Source: Kondoa malvinella (taxonomy: Eukaryota > Basidiomycota > Agaricostilbomycetes > Agaricostilbales > Kondoaceae). Taken from it: DNA of 64,000 nt. The translations under genes were made by a program, and so were the position numbers. Where the stretch lies: positions 434,001 through 498,000 of the forward strand of contig BCIM01000008.1 in the NCBI GenBank assembly GCA_039545315.1. The letters are read 5' to 3'. This document shows, piece after piece, positions 1 through 12,712 of this stretch. Below the pieces are notes generated by a model. It made no database searches. It worked only from the letters and a program-made list of their open reading frames with translations, and was not told where the DNA came from. How positions within the stretch are numbered: position 1 is the first letter of the stretch; each line of letters starts with the position of its first letter.

Positions 1-1239
1 TCAGAAAATACGGCGACTGCTTTAAAGAGTACGAAATCCACGCCTGGCAGCTCAAGAGCTGCATATATCGCGTTACAGATACAGTCTTGCCGCGTGAGAG
101 AAGTGAGACAGCTTTCAAGATCTACCAGGGTATCTTGAACCTAGCGGGTCGAGCGCCCGACGTTATTGTCAGGCAACCCGGTACTAGCGATGCAATCACA
201 GCAATTATCCAGGACGAATTGATACCGGCGATTGAGGACCTCAAGATACTCCAACATGCGAATGTTCCAGCCTTATTGTATTCAATCATTACATGGGACA
301 AATGGGACAACAATCACACAAGAGATGGCGTCGGCAGCAATCCTCTCAGCATGCAGACTGCGGTATCATGGCTCATCTCATCGCTTCGGATTGCGTCTGC
401 GAAGGGTGAAGATCTCAGACCAGCTCTGTTGAGATTAGCGGCGGCGTGCACCAGGAAAGGGGCCAAGCTTTTACTGGGACGGATGTTGGTTGATTTCCAG
501 CCAGACCTGGCGTCCACTCTTTCGGAATTCGAAAGTCAGCCCAACCCCAGGGGAGGCCGCCTACTTCGTACTGTGTCACAAGACTACAAGTCCGTGCGTC
601 AAATGACCACTGAACTCGAAGAAGAAATGTCGGCTATGATCAATGCAGGCATCGAGCAAGAGCAAGACGCTTCCTCGCCCTGGTCGTTGTCGCAAAGCTT
701 CTTCGGGCGTGTTGAGCCATTGACTGATAGAGGCCATCCACTTCAAATTGGATGCCATCTGTGCATTTTTGGCTATCCAACTATCCTCCTGCAGCGATTT
801 CCAACTACCTTCGGCTCAAACTATACTCGGTATCCTCTGCGAGCCAAGACCACACATTGGAATCGGGCTACTACTTTCCTTGGGACTCAAAACATCATTC
901 AACCATGAAAAGCATGTTACATCGCCATTCGTCATATATGATTTCATGAGAGATCAAGTGAAGATTTTCCAATGTGGCCGCTCTGCTTCTGAGCAAGCTC
1001 AATGTTTCATCGATTGGATGGCGGCGAGGTCCCTTCTGGACGGCATTTCTATCGTGCGTTGGTGCAATACGCATTTGCCTCGCCGTCAATCCGATTCGCG
1101 TAGGGATGTGGACGCGCGGGAGCTGGACCATGGGTTTCAGCCTCTAGGAAGTCCAGGACGCTGGATTCAGCTGGTCTTTTGGGTAATGATGGCGATGCTC
1201 GAAGATGAAGACGATGCCTCAAACAAGCGGGAGTATTGA
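1..1239 (+). CDS. 3' part of an unrecognised protein-coding gene
   Basis: The reading frame is open from the left edge of the window, so the start lies outside. About 230 residues are read in one frame. They are helix-rich, Leu/Ala-rich and without a recognised domain; the sequence suggests an alpha-solenoid or helical bundle. A frame change near 680-795 is best explained by an intron with donor at about 683 or 686 and acceptor ending CTGCAG at 794. The second exon then runs to TGA at 1237-1239 and ends in an acidic tail (EDEDDASNKREY). No signal peptide or membrane segment is visible in the part present. Function is unknown. The exon junction is inferred from splice consensus and frame only. 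Confidence 0.5.
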
Positions 1240-2257
1240 ATTGACCTGGCCGGGTTTCCGGCAAGAATTCGGTTTCAGAAGCCTCCAGCTGGGTTACTCG
1301 AGCAACCGACTGTCATCAGGCGCAGTGCTTGAAAGATCTGGTATGGTTTCTTCACTAGATTCTCATTCATCTGTTCATGCGAACGGACTTCTTTGCAGGA
1401 ATTTTTCTCATACTGCAGCTGTACTTCTCCGTCCTTGCATACACAACACCTTTTGTCGATTGTTTTCTTTGATCTCGCTACTGTCGGTCCCGCCGCCATC
1501 TACCTGGTAAGCATTCGACTCGGATATCGGATAGGCTTTGTTGATCTCTGTGGCACTTATTCAGCTTTGGCAAGCTGAGTCTCTGCTTCAGAATCATAGC
1601 TGCGGCCACAATCATGCTCTGCTGTACGTTTTCATTGGTTGCGAGCTATTGAGTCCCCTCATTCCTGTTTAGTACATTGGTCGCTCGAAGGTTTCTGTTC
1701 AGTGAGACACGCGCGACAGCGATCAGCCTAGCATCTACTGCTTCTCCGATGATGCCATCACAAGAAATAGATGTTTCAGTAATAGTGCATGCTCTTTAAT
1801 TATCTCGTCGCTCACTTCTGACGCATATCATGTTGCTAGATTCTCTTTTCCCATCACTCGCAATTCGTCTCTGTCTTGATCTCAATCTTTCGACAGCGAC
1901 AAGCAGTACATAATCTTTGGAACAGGCTCTTCTCTCTAAAGCGTCTTCCGCTCTGTATATTCAAGCAGAACATCAACGAATGGTCGTCGCGTGTAGTGCG
2001 GATAGTCAGGTGATCAAGTAGTGACCACTGTATAATGAATACCGGTATTGCTTTATACCTCAGAGGTCGGAACACGAATGATCTCATTCACTGTGAACAT
2101 GGTACGGTTCTTGCGCTTTATGATCATACCCGTACAATACACCTACATCATAATGAAATCAAGCTCTCCAGATCTTCAATAGGCAAGGTCTTGAGTTGCT
2201 CGCGCCCTCCCAGTTTCTGAATAAAGTGTGAATCTGGAAATCTATTTGAGGACATTT
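1240..2257. other. Gene-poor stretch between two convergent genes
   Basis: About 1 kb between the stop codon of the first gene and the stop codon of the minus-strand bromodomain gene. Only short open frames (60-100 codons) with no domain, signal peptide or convincing splice structure are present. It presumably holds the 3' untranslated regions of both flanking genes. I see no repeat, RNA gene or transposon in it. Confidence 0.5.
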
Positions 2258-3395
2258 TCAAGGTGGTAGCGGAAGAGGCTCACCGAAAGTCGATTCCAAA
2301 AGAACAGCGTCGAGATAGGCAGGATCAGTAGATCCATTAAAGGTTTTGCTGTATTGCAGATTAGGCAAATTCATACAAGCTGCGAGCAATACGCACGCGT
2401 TAGCAATGAGCCTGTCAAAATCCTTGACGATGGCATCTGCCGGAAACGGTAGCGCCAGGTCTACCACTAGATTAGTCATGGGATGATTTCGAGGCAGACG
2501 TCTCACAGAGGTTGAGGTTCTTCTCGATGTCTGCGAGGCAGATCATGTCCTTCTTCTTGAACATCTCGTAGTAGCTGCCATGTATACTCAGCATAGCCAC
2601 TACCCAGAATGATTGAAGGCTAACCTCGGAAGTTCCTTTTTAGTAGGTAGGATCTCGAAGAAGCCAGTAGCAACGAAGTCGGACCCGGCACTGCTTGGAA
2701 GACTCCGCATTTTGCGAAAGAGCTAGCATTATACTGAATGAATGGATGGACAAAGCCACAGGCGAAACAAGTACTGACTGTAGCAACGAGAGAAGCGATT
2801 TTGCTTGGAGGTGTCTGTGATTCGCTTGCTGCAACTTGCCCACCACCAGTTCTTCCTCCTCTGCCTCTGCCTCTTCCCCTGCCTCTGCCCTTCCCTCTAC
2901 TTCTGCCCGAACCTTTAGCAGGTTTGTCTGTCTGACTAGTGTCGTTACTAGTCGATGCGACTGGTACGTCTGCTCGCTTCTGCTCAGCAAGCCGAACTCA
3001 AAGGAAAGCGCTTAGACTTACCCACATCCATAGCATTCTTCTTCTTGGGTTGGAGTGGATCAGGTGTCGAAGAGCGCATTGTTAAGGGGAGCATAGTCGT
3101 TTCCAGATCACCCAGCTTGAAGGGGGAATAGCTGCTGCCAGGAGAGCCGCGAACCTACCATATGTGAGTGATTTGACTAGCGAACGGGTGCTGTAGCTTG
3201 CTTGCGAGGTGCTACCTTGCGTGTTGCTACCGGTCGCGAGTCTTTTGACTGGAGATTCTTCAGCTGTCGGCGTGATAGGTCGCTTTAATGGCGTCGGCTC
3301 TTGAATCTGGATAGCAGGCTGCTGCGCGGTGTCCTGCGCAAGATCGGCTCTTCAGCGAAAGCATGAGCAGGAATGAAATCACGCACAAAGTCCAT
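2258..3395 (-). CDS. Bromodomain-containing nuclear protein with an RG-rich linker
   Basis: Spliced minus-strand gene of roughly 250 residues. The C-terminal half is a bromodomain. A segment reading FFEILPTKKELPSYYEMF matches the ZA-loop region (LPxKxELPxYY), and after two short introns DFDRLIANAKTFN gives helix B with the acetyl-lysine-binding Asn. DPAYLDAVLLESTF follows, and the protein ends PLPLPP. The N-terminal half is disordered. It carries a basic, nuclear-localisation-like KKKN patch and a run of Arg-Gly repeats near 2860-2895. Family knowledge places such proteins in chromatin remodelling or acetyl-histone reading (RSC/SWI-SNF-like). Which complex this one joins cannot be told. The start is inferred: ATG at 3395 followed by an intron with a GTGCGT donor. 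At least five introns of 45-60 nt are needed, and the N-terminus is the least certain part. Confidence 0.72.
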
Positions 3396-3533
3396 GGTCA
3401 GCTGCGGAGTCAGACGAATACAAGCAGAGAGCGGTTATTTGAATGCGTGGGTGTGTCTTGCTAAATCCTGGAGTCAAGACAAGCTTCCTCCTTCCTACTT
3501 GCTTGACCGCGGTTGTCTGCTCTCAACCACACC

Positions 3534-4052
3534 ATGCAGTATCCTATACATCACATTGTGCTATTCAAGTACAAAGAGTCGACCAACGGCGATCAGAAGC
3601 TAGCAGCTGCCAACCGATTTCGAGGGTTACAGCAATCCTGCCTATCAAAAGAGGGCAAAGCGTACATCGGGGTTGTGACTAGCGGTTCGTCCAGGGAAGC
3701 TTGGATTTCACGTACAGTATACTGATCTGCGTACAGGGTCACAGAATAACAGCGAGAGACGGTCCAAGGGCTTTGAACATGGCTTCACCGTCTTGTTTGC
3801 CAATGAAGCAGAGAGGTGATTGCTCAATCAGATCGCGTTCACCTGAGCTGACTGACAATGCGTCGATACAGAGACTATTACCTGTTTGAAGATCCTGTCC
3901 ATCTTGAGTTCAAGGTACGTTGCTTGCTATATTTACTTTCGTTGAAGCTTAATATGGAACTATCGAGATAGAATTACATCTTTGAGTTGATCGAAGACGC
4001 TCTTACCTTTGATTACAGTGCGTTGTTCTCGGCGCTCCGGCGTGTCTTGTGA
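3534..4052 (+). CDS. Stress-responsive A/B-barrel (Dabb) domain protein
   Basis: Small protein of about 115 residues starting MQYPIHHIVLFKYKES, the usual opening beta strand of Dabb proteins. It needs three introns: 3685-3736, 3816-3871 and 3915-3971. Spliced, the middle reads ...KGFEHGFTVLFANEAERDYYLFEDPVHLEFK, written here in pieces: the HGFTVLF strand, then the DP-VH-LEF motif that closes the ferredoxin-like fold. The last exon encodes IEDALTFDYSALFSALRRVL and stops at 4050-4052. Members of this family form dimeric alpha/beta barrels. They range from stress-induced proteins to small enzymes, and no substrate can be assigned. All exon joins are in frame and use consensus borders, so the model is good. 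Confidence 0.8.
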
Positions 4053-4253
4053 TTCGCGCTAATTCGCTTGGTGCGGCTTTCAGCGGAAGGCGAGCACAAG
4101 CAGGCCATTGTGTGAGAGACAGCTGAGCTGTGTAGTAATGGCATTGCAGAGTATGCGTGTATTTGGCGTCGTGTGACCTGAGAACGACTTCGGAACTTCT
4201 GACCGCAGCGACGACAAGATACCCAAGCCTTGAATGTGGATGATTTCCCAGGA

Positions 4254-7200
4254 ATGGCTTATTATGATGTCTTGACAAGCGGCCACCCAGTACCTAGACT
4301 CAATATACCCGTTCCCAGATCTACGAATTCAGCAGACGAAGCTCAGACGTCCCCCGAGCGCTCACCGCTGAACAGGGCCTTGCGCGGATTGAAGCGGTCA
4401 AGCGACAAGTCTCATAAGAAGGAAACTAGTGGCAGCAGCATTAGCAGTGTGGGTGACCTCCAAGTCTGAGATAGATAAACACCGCAAGCTAACTTGCGGT
4501 GAGTTATGCAGGCTACCTCTGGCCAGGGAGGACCTCCGCCTGTCCTTGGGCTCGGTCTTCAAAGTGATATGCCAACGCAAGAAGCTTCCCCAATCGAGAA
4601 AGGCGTATCTCTTCTCGCAACATTAGACGGAGAGCAATTATGTCGGGTCGACATTTCTGGAGCATCAGACGCTCGCATCGTCAAGGAACTCATGTATACC
4701 CGCCTACACATCATGGACGAAGATCACGGCCATTGTACGGTCCACCGAGGTCATTTCAACCAAGTGAATGAAGGTCCAGCTTTGACCGACTCTGAGCTTT
4801 GGGAGATTTGTCAATCCGCTTCCTCGCAGCCGAGTCCTCCTATACTTTTAGTACGAATAGGTGGGCCCATCAAAGGCTACGCAGCACCGCTTCTTTCGCC
4901 AAACAATACAGCTCCTTCACCTCTATTGCCGAACCGCTCAAAGGAAAACTCACCACGCCCAGAATCCTCTTCGTCCTTATCAGAAGAACTAGTGGGCGGC
5001 TTCTTCCTTTCGGAGAACCGTGTAGCGTCACCTCATGAGCCAACAGAAGAATTACGCAGTGCCCACCCGCAATGGCATAAAGCTCGAACCTCTGATCCAT
5101 CCTCTCAAGCTGCTTCTCTTCGGTCTCAACTCAGTCCAATCAGTAGTCGACCGCCTATCTCTCCTGAGCGACCGACAGATCGAAATTCGTCCGGGTCAAG
5201 TACGAGGGATCGATCGAATCCGCAAATGTTGACAGAGCAAAGAAGAACCAGTGCTGGTAGTGATGAATGGTGGGAAGCTGAACAGCGAAATAAGCGACGG
5301 CAGGAGGAAGCAGTGCAGCGGCAGAGAGATATAGAATGGCAGAGGCAGCTTGAGATAGATGTGCAACGGAAGCAGAGGGTCCGAAGGATCAGCTTGGAAG
5401 ATGTTCCGGAGAAAGACAGATATCGACAAGAGATGGGCGGTCATCCTAGAGCTCGCTCACGTGCCGAAGGAAGACCAGCATCTGAACAAGCTGTCGGATT
5501 CGGCCCAAGTGGACCTTACTATTCTGCTGCGACTGTACCTGGTAGATCTCAGCCTAGTATCGCAGTTCAACCTCCAGCAAACCCAAATCGAAACTTCTCT
5601 CAACCTATGGCAGCTGGTTTTGGACCTTCTGGACCAACTCGTCTGCCACGCCAGCAGCCACCTCAAATGCCAAGACAGCAACCACCCGCTTTCCGTCAGT
5701 CAAACAATCCTTTTACCCAGCTTCCAGACTCGCTAGCCGCACCTCGTAAACCACTTATTAATGCCAAATCTATGGATGACCTGCGCGGCGGCCGAAGGAA
5801 TATACCTCCTCCTCCTGATTTCGCTGGCCAACCGCCCTACCCTGCACCTTCGAAGCAAAGGAAGGTGCCTCCTCCACACTTTCCTTCGCCTAGACCCTTT
5901 GCCGAGCAACATTCTTCATCCATGAATGCCCTCCCAGCTCTGACCGGTCTACCGTCTGGCCAAGCAATGTCTGGTATTCAACAATGGCGTGATCAGACTG
6001 CCAGAGAATTCAACTCGACCGGTCGCCCTATTGCTCCCATGATGCGACCGAACAACAGCTCACAAGGTCCAAGTCGGCAACAGCGGATCGTTTCGCCTGA
6101 ACAACTTCGACCTAATACTGCACCCATTTCGCAAACGGATAGATTTGGCGGTCCACCACTGGAAGAGCATCATCGTTGGAGAATGTCTGCTGCGCCTCCA
6201 ATAGCCCCACCTTCTGCCCAGATCAATCTAGGTCAGCGGTTGAAGCTTCAACCTGGAGGTGTGCTCTCTACCTCGCCGATACCGACAGCTGTGGACATGC
6301 GTCCGTCAAGCTCCCATGACAGCTCTGTAAAGCCTCGAAATCAGTTCATGTCTGCTCGGGATCCTTCTTTGGGTGGAGCAAGAGAAGCGCATGCCCGTAA
6401 TGAAAATGAAGGTAGCGGCGTGGTGCCAGTAGTAGAGGAAAGGGTTCGCCAGAAAGCTAGATCTTCTCGGCCGCATACCTCATCTGGGTCACGAGACGCA
6501 GCATCATCAGCTCAGACAAGACCGGATCCTATGCTCGCTCGATCTGCGCCATCTGGCAGAAGAACGCCAGGCGATGAATCCAACGAGGAAGATGCGTATG
6601 GTGGAATGGACGACAGCAGTTCCTCGAGTCGTAACAGATCAAGCACGCCCCGATCACATCCAAGTACTGCTCCTTCTACACCTGTCGAATCTCCGCCAGT
6701 TACTGAAAGCGCTCCGCCGCAAAGAAGATCATTGCTACCTTCGCCAACAGCACCCGTCCTTTGGGAGAATGACTTCCTCGACCCTACAAATCCAGATGAA
6801 AGCACTCTTGTGCCAAGACTGCCGCAGGCCTCAACAATAACGAACTCTGACGAATGGGATGATATCGTCAGCCGAATCAGAACGAGTCAACCAAATGATG
6901 AAGGAACGCTTAAAGGCCCCACAGCAATCCCAAGTATGCCTGCGGATGATCTACAGATTGATAAACCTGCCTGCCCGACCTTGGACAATCACTTTGCATC
7001 CTTTTCAGACGATGATGACGATGATGCGGATGGAGATACCTGGGCCAAGCCTCTTGATCCAGTCAACACACTACCCAAGTCTGAACCTCTTACACCAACA
7101 CGGACCACACCAAGACCGACTTTGCGCATCAAGACTGGCTCCGAAGCAAACTCGCCTATCACTCCGTCACGCTCTGGCAGTAGCACTTCAGCAGAACCTT

Positions 7201-8914
7201 CCAAGCCTTTCGACAGCGAGCGAGAAGACAAGTGGGCTGTCAGGCCTTCTGTCGAGCATGTGTACGAAGATCTTGAACGCTTCTTTCCTGATCATGATCT
7301 CGATAAGCCAATTGTTGATGCGGCGTCCACCTCTCCAGCCACCTCTCCTCAGAATACTCAAGAGGATATTACCGAAACAGACGCTGCTCCTCTTCTATCA
7401 GCGAAATTACGACCCAAGAAGTCTATTAGAGTAGTAGCTCAAGACAGGAAGAAGTTTCTACAAAGAGCTGTCAGCACGCAGCAGCACACTAAGTCCAGCT
7501 CGTTGTCTAGTCTGGCTGCTGGACTGCTGCGGAGGAAGAGCACAAAGCTATGGGGAAGCAGGCTTGAGGAAGTCACCCCTTCGAAAGGCAAACGATCACT
7601 GCCGCCTCCTCTTGCCAAAGAAGATACTTCAGATCCTCAAACAGGTAAGTACTATCGGTTCTCTTTGCTGTACATCCATTGAGCTGTCTCCTAGCCTCTA
7701 TCAAATGGGTCAAGGGTGAATTGATCGGCAAAGGCAGCTACGGCAAGGTGAAGGCAACAAATTTGCTATTATTCTCGCGCTGACTTTCGCTCGTAGGTTT
7801 ACCTCGCCTTGAATGTCAACTCTGGAGAGATGCTCGCGGTCAAGCAAGTCGAAATGCCTCAAACCACCAGTGACAAGGACAACGAATTACAAAGCAGCGT
7901 TGTCGCTGCCCTACATTTCGAGATCGAAACACTCAAAGATCTGGATCACCCAAACATTGTGCAATTTTTAGGTATGCTGCTTTCTTTTGAGACTGGAATG
8001 TACACTGATTGAACGTGTCAGGTCAAGAGCAAACGCCACAATACCTTTCCATCTTCCTCGAATACGCGAGTGCCTACCACATTCCAGTCGATGTCAATAC
8101 TAATATGTGTCTTATAGGTGCCAGGTGGCAGTGTCGGTCGGTGTATCCGGAAACATGGCAAGTTTGAGAAAGAAGTCGTGCAATATTTCACTGTCCAGAT
8201 CTTATCTGGTCTTTCGTATCTTCATGGAAAAGGTGTCTTGCATCGAGACTTGAAGGCAGACAACATTCTGGTTGATCTCGAAGGCAATTGCAAAATCTCC
8301 GACTTTGGCATCAGCAAGCGCAGTGACGATATTTACAGTGACAAGCCGGAAATGTCTATGCAGGGCAGTGTCTTCTGGAGTATGTGCTATCATCCACATG
8401 GGTCAATCGGAAAGAACTGATTGACCGCCTGTGATAGTGGCACCTGAAGTTATCCACAATGGCAAACGAGGCTATTCTGCCAAGGTCGATATCTGGTCTC
8501 TCGGATGTGTCGCGCTGGAGATGATTGGAGGCAAGCGACCATGGAACGATGAGCAGCTTTTCCAAGCATTGTACAAGGTTCGTTGCTTGCCCATCCCTTT
8601 GCTCACTCGCGCATGATTGACATATCATTACAGCTCGGAGCGGAAAAGTCTGCACCGCCTATACCTGAAGACGCCAATCTCTGCGAAGAAGGTCGCGACT
8701 TCCTTGAGCATTGTTTCACTGTGTAAGCTCTCATCTGATCCTTGGCATTTCCACTCGCTCATAACATTGTATCAGTGATCCAGCCAGTCGACCAACAGCA
8801 GAGATGCTCTTGTGCCATCCGTACATGGTGCGAGACTTGAAATGGCGCTTCGCTCAATCGTCACTCGGTCAAGCATTGGTAAAGCACAGGAAGAGCGGTA
8901 AAAAGAGAAGTTGA
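4254..8914 (+). CDS. BCK1: MAP kinase kinase kinase of the BCK1 type
   Basis: Large Ser/Thr kinase, roughly 1,400 residues. The first exon (ATG 4254) encodes a short Ser/Pro-rich leader. After an intron ending TGCAG at 4509 comes a ubiquitin-fold, RA-like module (VSLLATLDGEQLCRVDIS...), as in Ste11/Bck1 kinases. About 750 disordered residues rich in Ser, Pro and Gln follow, with a run of six Asp near 7010-7030. The kinase domain is spread over several exons from 7695. It has the glycine loop IGKGSYGKVY, the VAIK-like lysine in LAVKQVE, the catalytic loop HRDLKADN, the DFG segment ISDFGISK, WMAPEV across an intron, and DIWSLGC. It ends KKRS before TGA 8912-8914. Family knowledge: Bck1 acts between Pkc1 and Mkk1/2 in the cell-wall integrity cascade. 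The kinase core appears intact. Confidence 0.93.
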
Positions 8915-9128
8915 GAGCAAACGACTGTATAATAGAGGATGTACTGTAGTAATTTGACCTGTGTAAGAAAGGGCTATATGCGTCTGCCATGCCGCTTCTG
9001 TTGATTCATCACCGCGAAGACGACAGTCTCGATGCTCGTGACTTTCTGCTGCGCTACCATCTAGACGGCCAGCAGCGTCGACTCGGACATCTGCCAAGCT
9101 TGAGACTGGTCTCGGCGTTACTGCACTC

Positions 9129-12100
9129 ATGCTGCAAACAGCGCACGATACTCGTCTCAACATCGAAAGTTCTCGTGAAGGGACGCCCGAGCCTGAATTT
9201 GACGCTTACGGATCAACGCCAGACGATTCCCTTTTGCCTTTGCACCAATCCAGAGTGAATCCGATGAGCAACTTGGAAGTTTCTGACGCGAGCAATGCGA
9301 GAAGACGAGGTGGTGTAGGCAGCAGCACTGGACAATACGACACTACAGAAGCCATCTCTACACAAGATGCCTATGATGACCTGCGAGACTCGTATCCTGG
9401 CGAGTCAAAAGAGTTCAAGCCTGGGCGGTCAGCTCGCGACGGCTCGAACAAATGGGTTCGCCAGCTCCATACTAGGCTGTCTCACTACTGAACTGGTCAC
9501 AAACGCGTATAGGAAAAGCTGATACCGAATGAGATGGGCAAGAGAAGATTCGGAGCGCCAGGCAAAAAGCAGCAAGGGTTTCTAGCGAATCTCGTTCGTG
9601 GTCTGCCTCCCCAGTCATGGCATATGTCTTACGCCCAGAGTAGAAGGATTTCGCGATAGAGAACAGGGATCAAGTGCCGCTGATTATCTATACGATATTG
9701 TCATTATGGACAAGACTATACAAGATAGGGAAGAACAATGCTGTCGTTTGGGACGAGGTATGCCTATGAGACGATATCTTCTGCTCGCAAGTGGTTGATA
9801 ACCTCCCTTTAGGCTCACTTTGGCAAATTCGGAGCAGTGAGCGAGATTGATAGCTCAACCTAACATTTCTCAAGCTTGCCGATAGTATTACCTCAATCAA
9901 ACGTTCTACTTCGATGTGCACCCTCCGCTAGGGAAGATGCTTGTCGGTCTAGCAGGAGCTCTGACAGGGTTCAACGGATCATTCGACTATCCTTCAGGCG
10001 CTGTATACCCTGAGCATGTTCCGTATCACGCTATGCGGATATTGATGGCCTTACCTGGTGTAGCGATGGTGCCGCTCGCATGGGGAACGAGCGTGGAGCT
10101 GGGCTTCACTTGGTATGGAAGGCACATCATTACTTTGATGGTGCTTTGTGGTAAGGCATATGCGAAACAGATCTGACAAAGCTGAGATCCCTTGTTTGTT
10201 AGATCTCGCATGGCTGGTCATCAGTCGCTTCGTTTTGTTGGACTCTATGCTTCTGTTCTTCACTTTCTGCACCATCTATTGCATGTCTGTCTTCCACAAT
10301 CAGCAACGATGGTGAGTTTCGAGTCCGTTTCCAATCCCATGCAGCTTAATCTCTGCTATAGGCCATTTACAATAGACTGGTGGGCTTGGCTAGCTTTGAC
10401 CGGTGTTTCGATTGGCTGCGTTGCTAGGTACTACCTTTCTGTCGGTATACAAAGCACCCAGCTGATGCGTATACAGTGTCAAATGGGTCGGATTGTTCGT
10501 GACTGCTCTGGTCGGTCTCTACACAGCGGAAGATCTATGGGACAAGCTCGGCGATCTTCGAATGCCTTACGTGAGTGAAGGTGCTCCTGTATCAGTCATG
10601 AGCTGATATGAGCGCCTAAATTTCACAGAGGACATATCTCAAGCACCTGGTAGCTCGCGTCCTGTGCCTTATAGTCTTGCCCTTCGCCGTCTACATGTTC
10701 TGCTTCAAGCTGCATTTCCTCATCCTCAATCGGTCTGGACCTGGTGATGCTCAAATGTCGTCACTCTTCCAAGCACATCTCCACGGCAACGACTTTGCAA
10801 ACAACCCTCTGGAGCCAACCTATGGGAGCAAGCTGACGCTCAAGAACATGGGCTACGGTGGCGGTCTCTTGCATTCGCACGCTTCGACATACCCTTCAGG
10901 AAGTAAGCAGCAACAAGTGACCTGTTATCATTACAAAGGTGCGTCAAATCTCAGTCCGTTTGGATGAATACAGCTGAGGATTTCTTGTAGACAACAACAA
11001 CGAATGGCTGGTCACGCCTACTTGGGAGCAACCACCATATGACTCGGAAGCCGAACTTCGTTATCTAGTCAACGGTGACGTCGTTCGGCTCGTGCATGCA
11101 GCGACCGGAAGACAGCTGCACTCGCACTCTGTCGCTGCTCCGCTCACAAAGAATCACAACGAAGTTTCTTGCTACGGTAACGCTACAGTAGGCGACATCA
11201 ACGATTATTGGGTGATTGAGACCGTCGACGACATGCTTCGAGGTCGCAAGGAAAAGTTTGAGCGGATACACAGCTTGACGACTCGCTTGCGCATTCGGCA
11301 TCAGAACAGCGGGTGCTACCTTCGAGCTTCTGGCTCCACTCTTCCAGCTTGGGGCTTCAAGCAAGTGGAAGTGACTTGCGACAAGACGAATTCGCCGAAA
11401 GATGAACATACCTACTGGAATATCGAGAGCCATTGGAACGACCGATGTCAGTGACCTTACAAAGATCACCTGATATGTGCTGACTTCAGCCGCAGTACCG
11501 CGCGGCAATACCAAGTTATATAGATCACCCTTTATGCGCGACTTTTGGCACCTCAATGTAGCCATGATGAATTCGAACAATGCGCTGGTGCCTGATCCGG
11601 ACAAAGAAGATATCATCGCCTCCTCGCCTCTTGACTGGCCTTTCGTGCATCTCGGTATGCGAATGAATGGCTGGGGTCAAGGAACAACAAAGTATGTCTG
11701 CTGAGTTTGTATTTTGTACCGGCTTCAACTCTCGCTTATTTAGATACTACCTGTTGGGCAACCCTATCGTCTGGTGAGCAGCTTCTCGTGCTGAATTAGC
11801 CCTTGGCTTATGTGTAGAGTAGGTGGTCATCTACTGTCAGCTTGGGCATCTTTGGCGCAACTTTCTTCTGGTATCTGTGTCGCTTCCAGCGCAAATTCAA
11901 TGACTTTGCTCCAGGCGAATGGGAGCATTTCCTATATGTAGGCAAGATTGGTGTCTTGGGTTGGGTATTCCACTATCGTAAGTCTTGCGATTGTCAAAAA
12001 CGAGATCATTACTGATGTCCCGTCAAGTTCCCTTCGTTATCATGGTAAGCTCAAGTATATCGGATCTTGGCATGTGCTGATACCTTCTCAGTCTCGAGTC

Positions 12101-12548
12101 ACCTACATACAGTACGTGCCGCACTTCCCCTCTTCAGCCTTTACTTATTTACTTTGTGAAACAGTCACTATCGTTAGTCGGCTCGAATTCTGGCCTATGC
12201 GTTTGCTTATCGTTCTAACCTAGTCCCAACCTTGTGGTTCAGCGTCATCCTCTGTGTCTTCTTGCTAGATCACTTTATCTTTGCAAGAAAGCGAGTGCGG
12301 AACAGGATAAAGAACATTGCTTTTGGTTTATGGGTCTTTGCGATCGTTGGCACTTTCTGGTGGTTCCATCCCATCGCGTTCGGCATGGATGGGCCTGTGA
12401 ACGATCATTGGGGCATGAAATGGCGGAATGTGGGCTTTCCATTTGCTCTGCATCTACCATTGCTAATCGTTCTGTAGTCCTGGAATATATACAGCGTAAG
12501 CGAAAGTATCCTCCTGCTTGCATTCGGTGCTAATTCTATCTACAGTGA
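9129..12548 (+). CDS. PMT2: Dolichyl-phosphate-mannose protein O-mannosyltransferase, PMT2 family
   Basis: ER multi-pass enzyme that transfers mannose from dolichyl-phosphate mannose to Ser/Thr of secretory proteins. A hydrophilic N-terminus of about 120 residues precedes the first helix. Spliced exons then give VVWDEAHFGKFG (the DE catalytic loop) and [14 protein letters not shown], followed by the PMT2-type [14 protein letters not shown] stretch. A MIR-domain region is encoded around 10,850-11,420. The C-terminal helices include the conserved RVTYIHHYLPTLWF segment and end at MKWRNSWNIYS. The gene has at least 14 introns; three consecutive exons are only 17, 20 and 8 nt. The last splice (GTAAGC to ACAG, with GCTAAT branch) puts TGA at 12546-12548. 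If that intron were retained the stop would be at 12568-12570. PMT2 proteins usually work as heterodimers with PMT1-family partners. No inactivating change was seen. Confidence 0.92.
12028..12172 (+). other. PMT2: Three consecutive micro-exons in PMT2
   Basis: Exons at 12028-12044 (17 nt), 12092-12111 (20 nt) and 12165-12172 (8 nt, TCACTATC) are each bounded by consensus GT-AG introns of about 47-53 nt. Joined to their neighbours they restore the PMT hallmark YLPFVIMSRVTYIHHYLP without gap. The conserved reading frame is the evidence; no transcript was available. Confidence 0.8.
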
Positions 12549-12712
12549 GGGGAAGTCGCTGTCAAGGTGAAGCGGGTCTATCCTTGTTAAAATGCATGCA
12601 CAATGCAAATGACCTTTAGATTCGAAAGCATGTACACCGAGAACCATTGCCAGAAATCGTCCATCCTGTAGCCTTTCTTTACACATTTTCCGCTTCGAAT
12701 CCTTGATCCAGT

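Noticed and set aside
2840..2900. Pyrimidine-rich simple repeat as a microsatellite or regulatory tract
   Set aside because: On the minus strand it encodes the Arg-Gly run of the bromodomain protein and is explained by coding.
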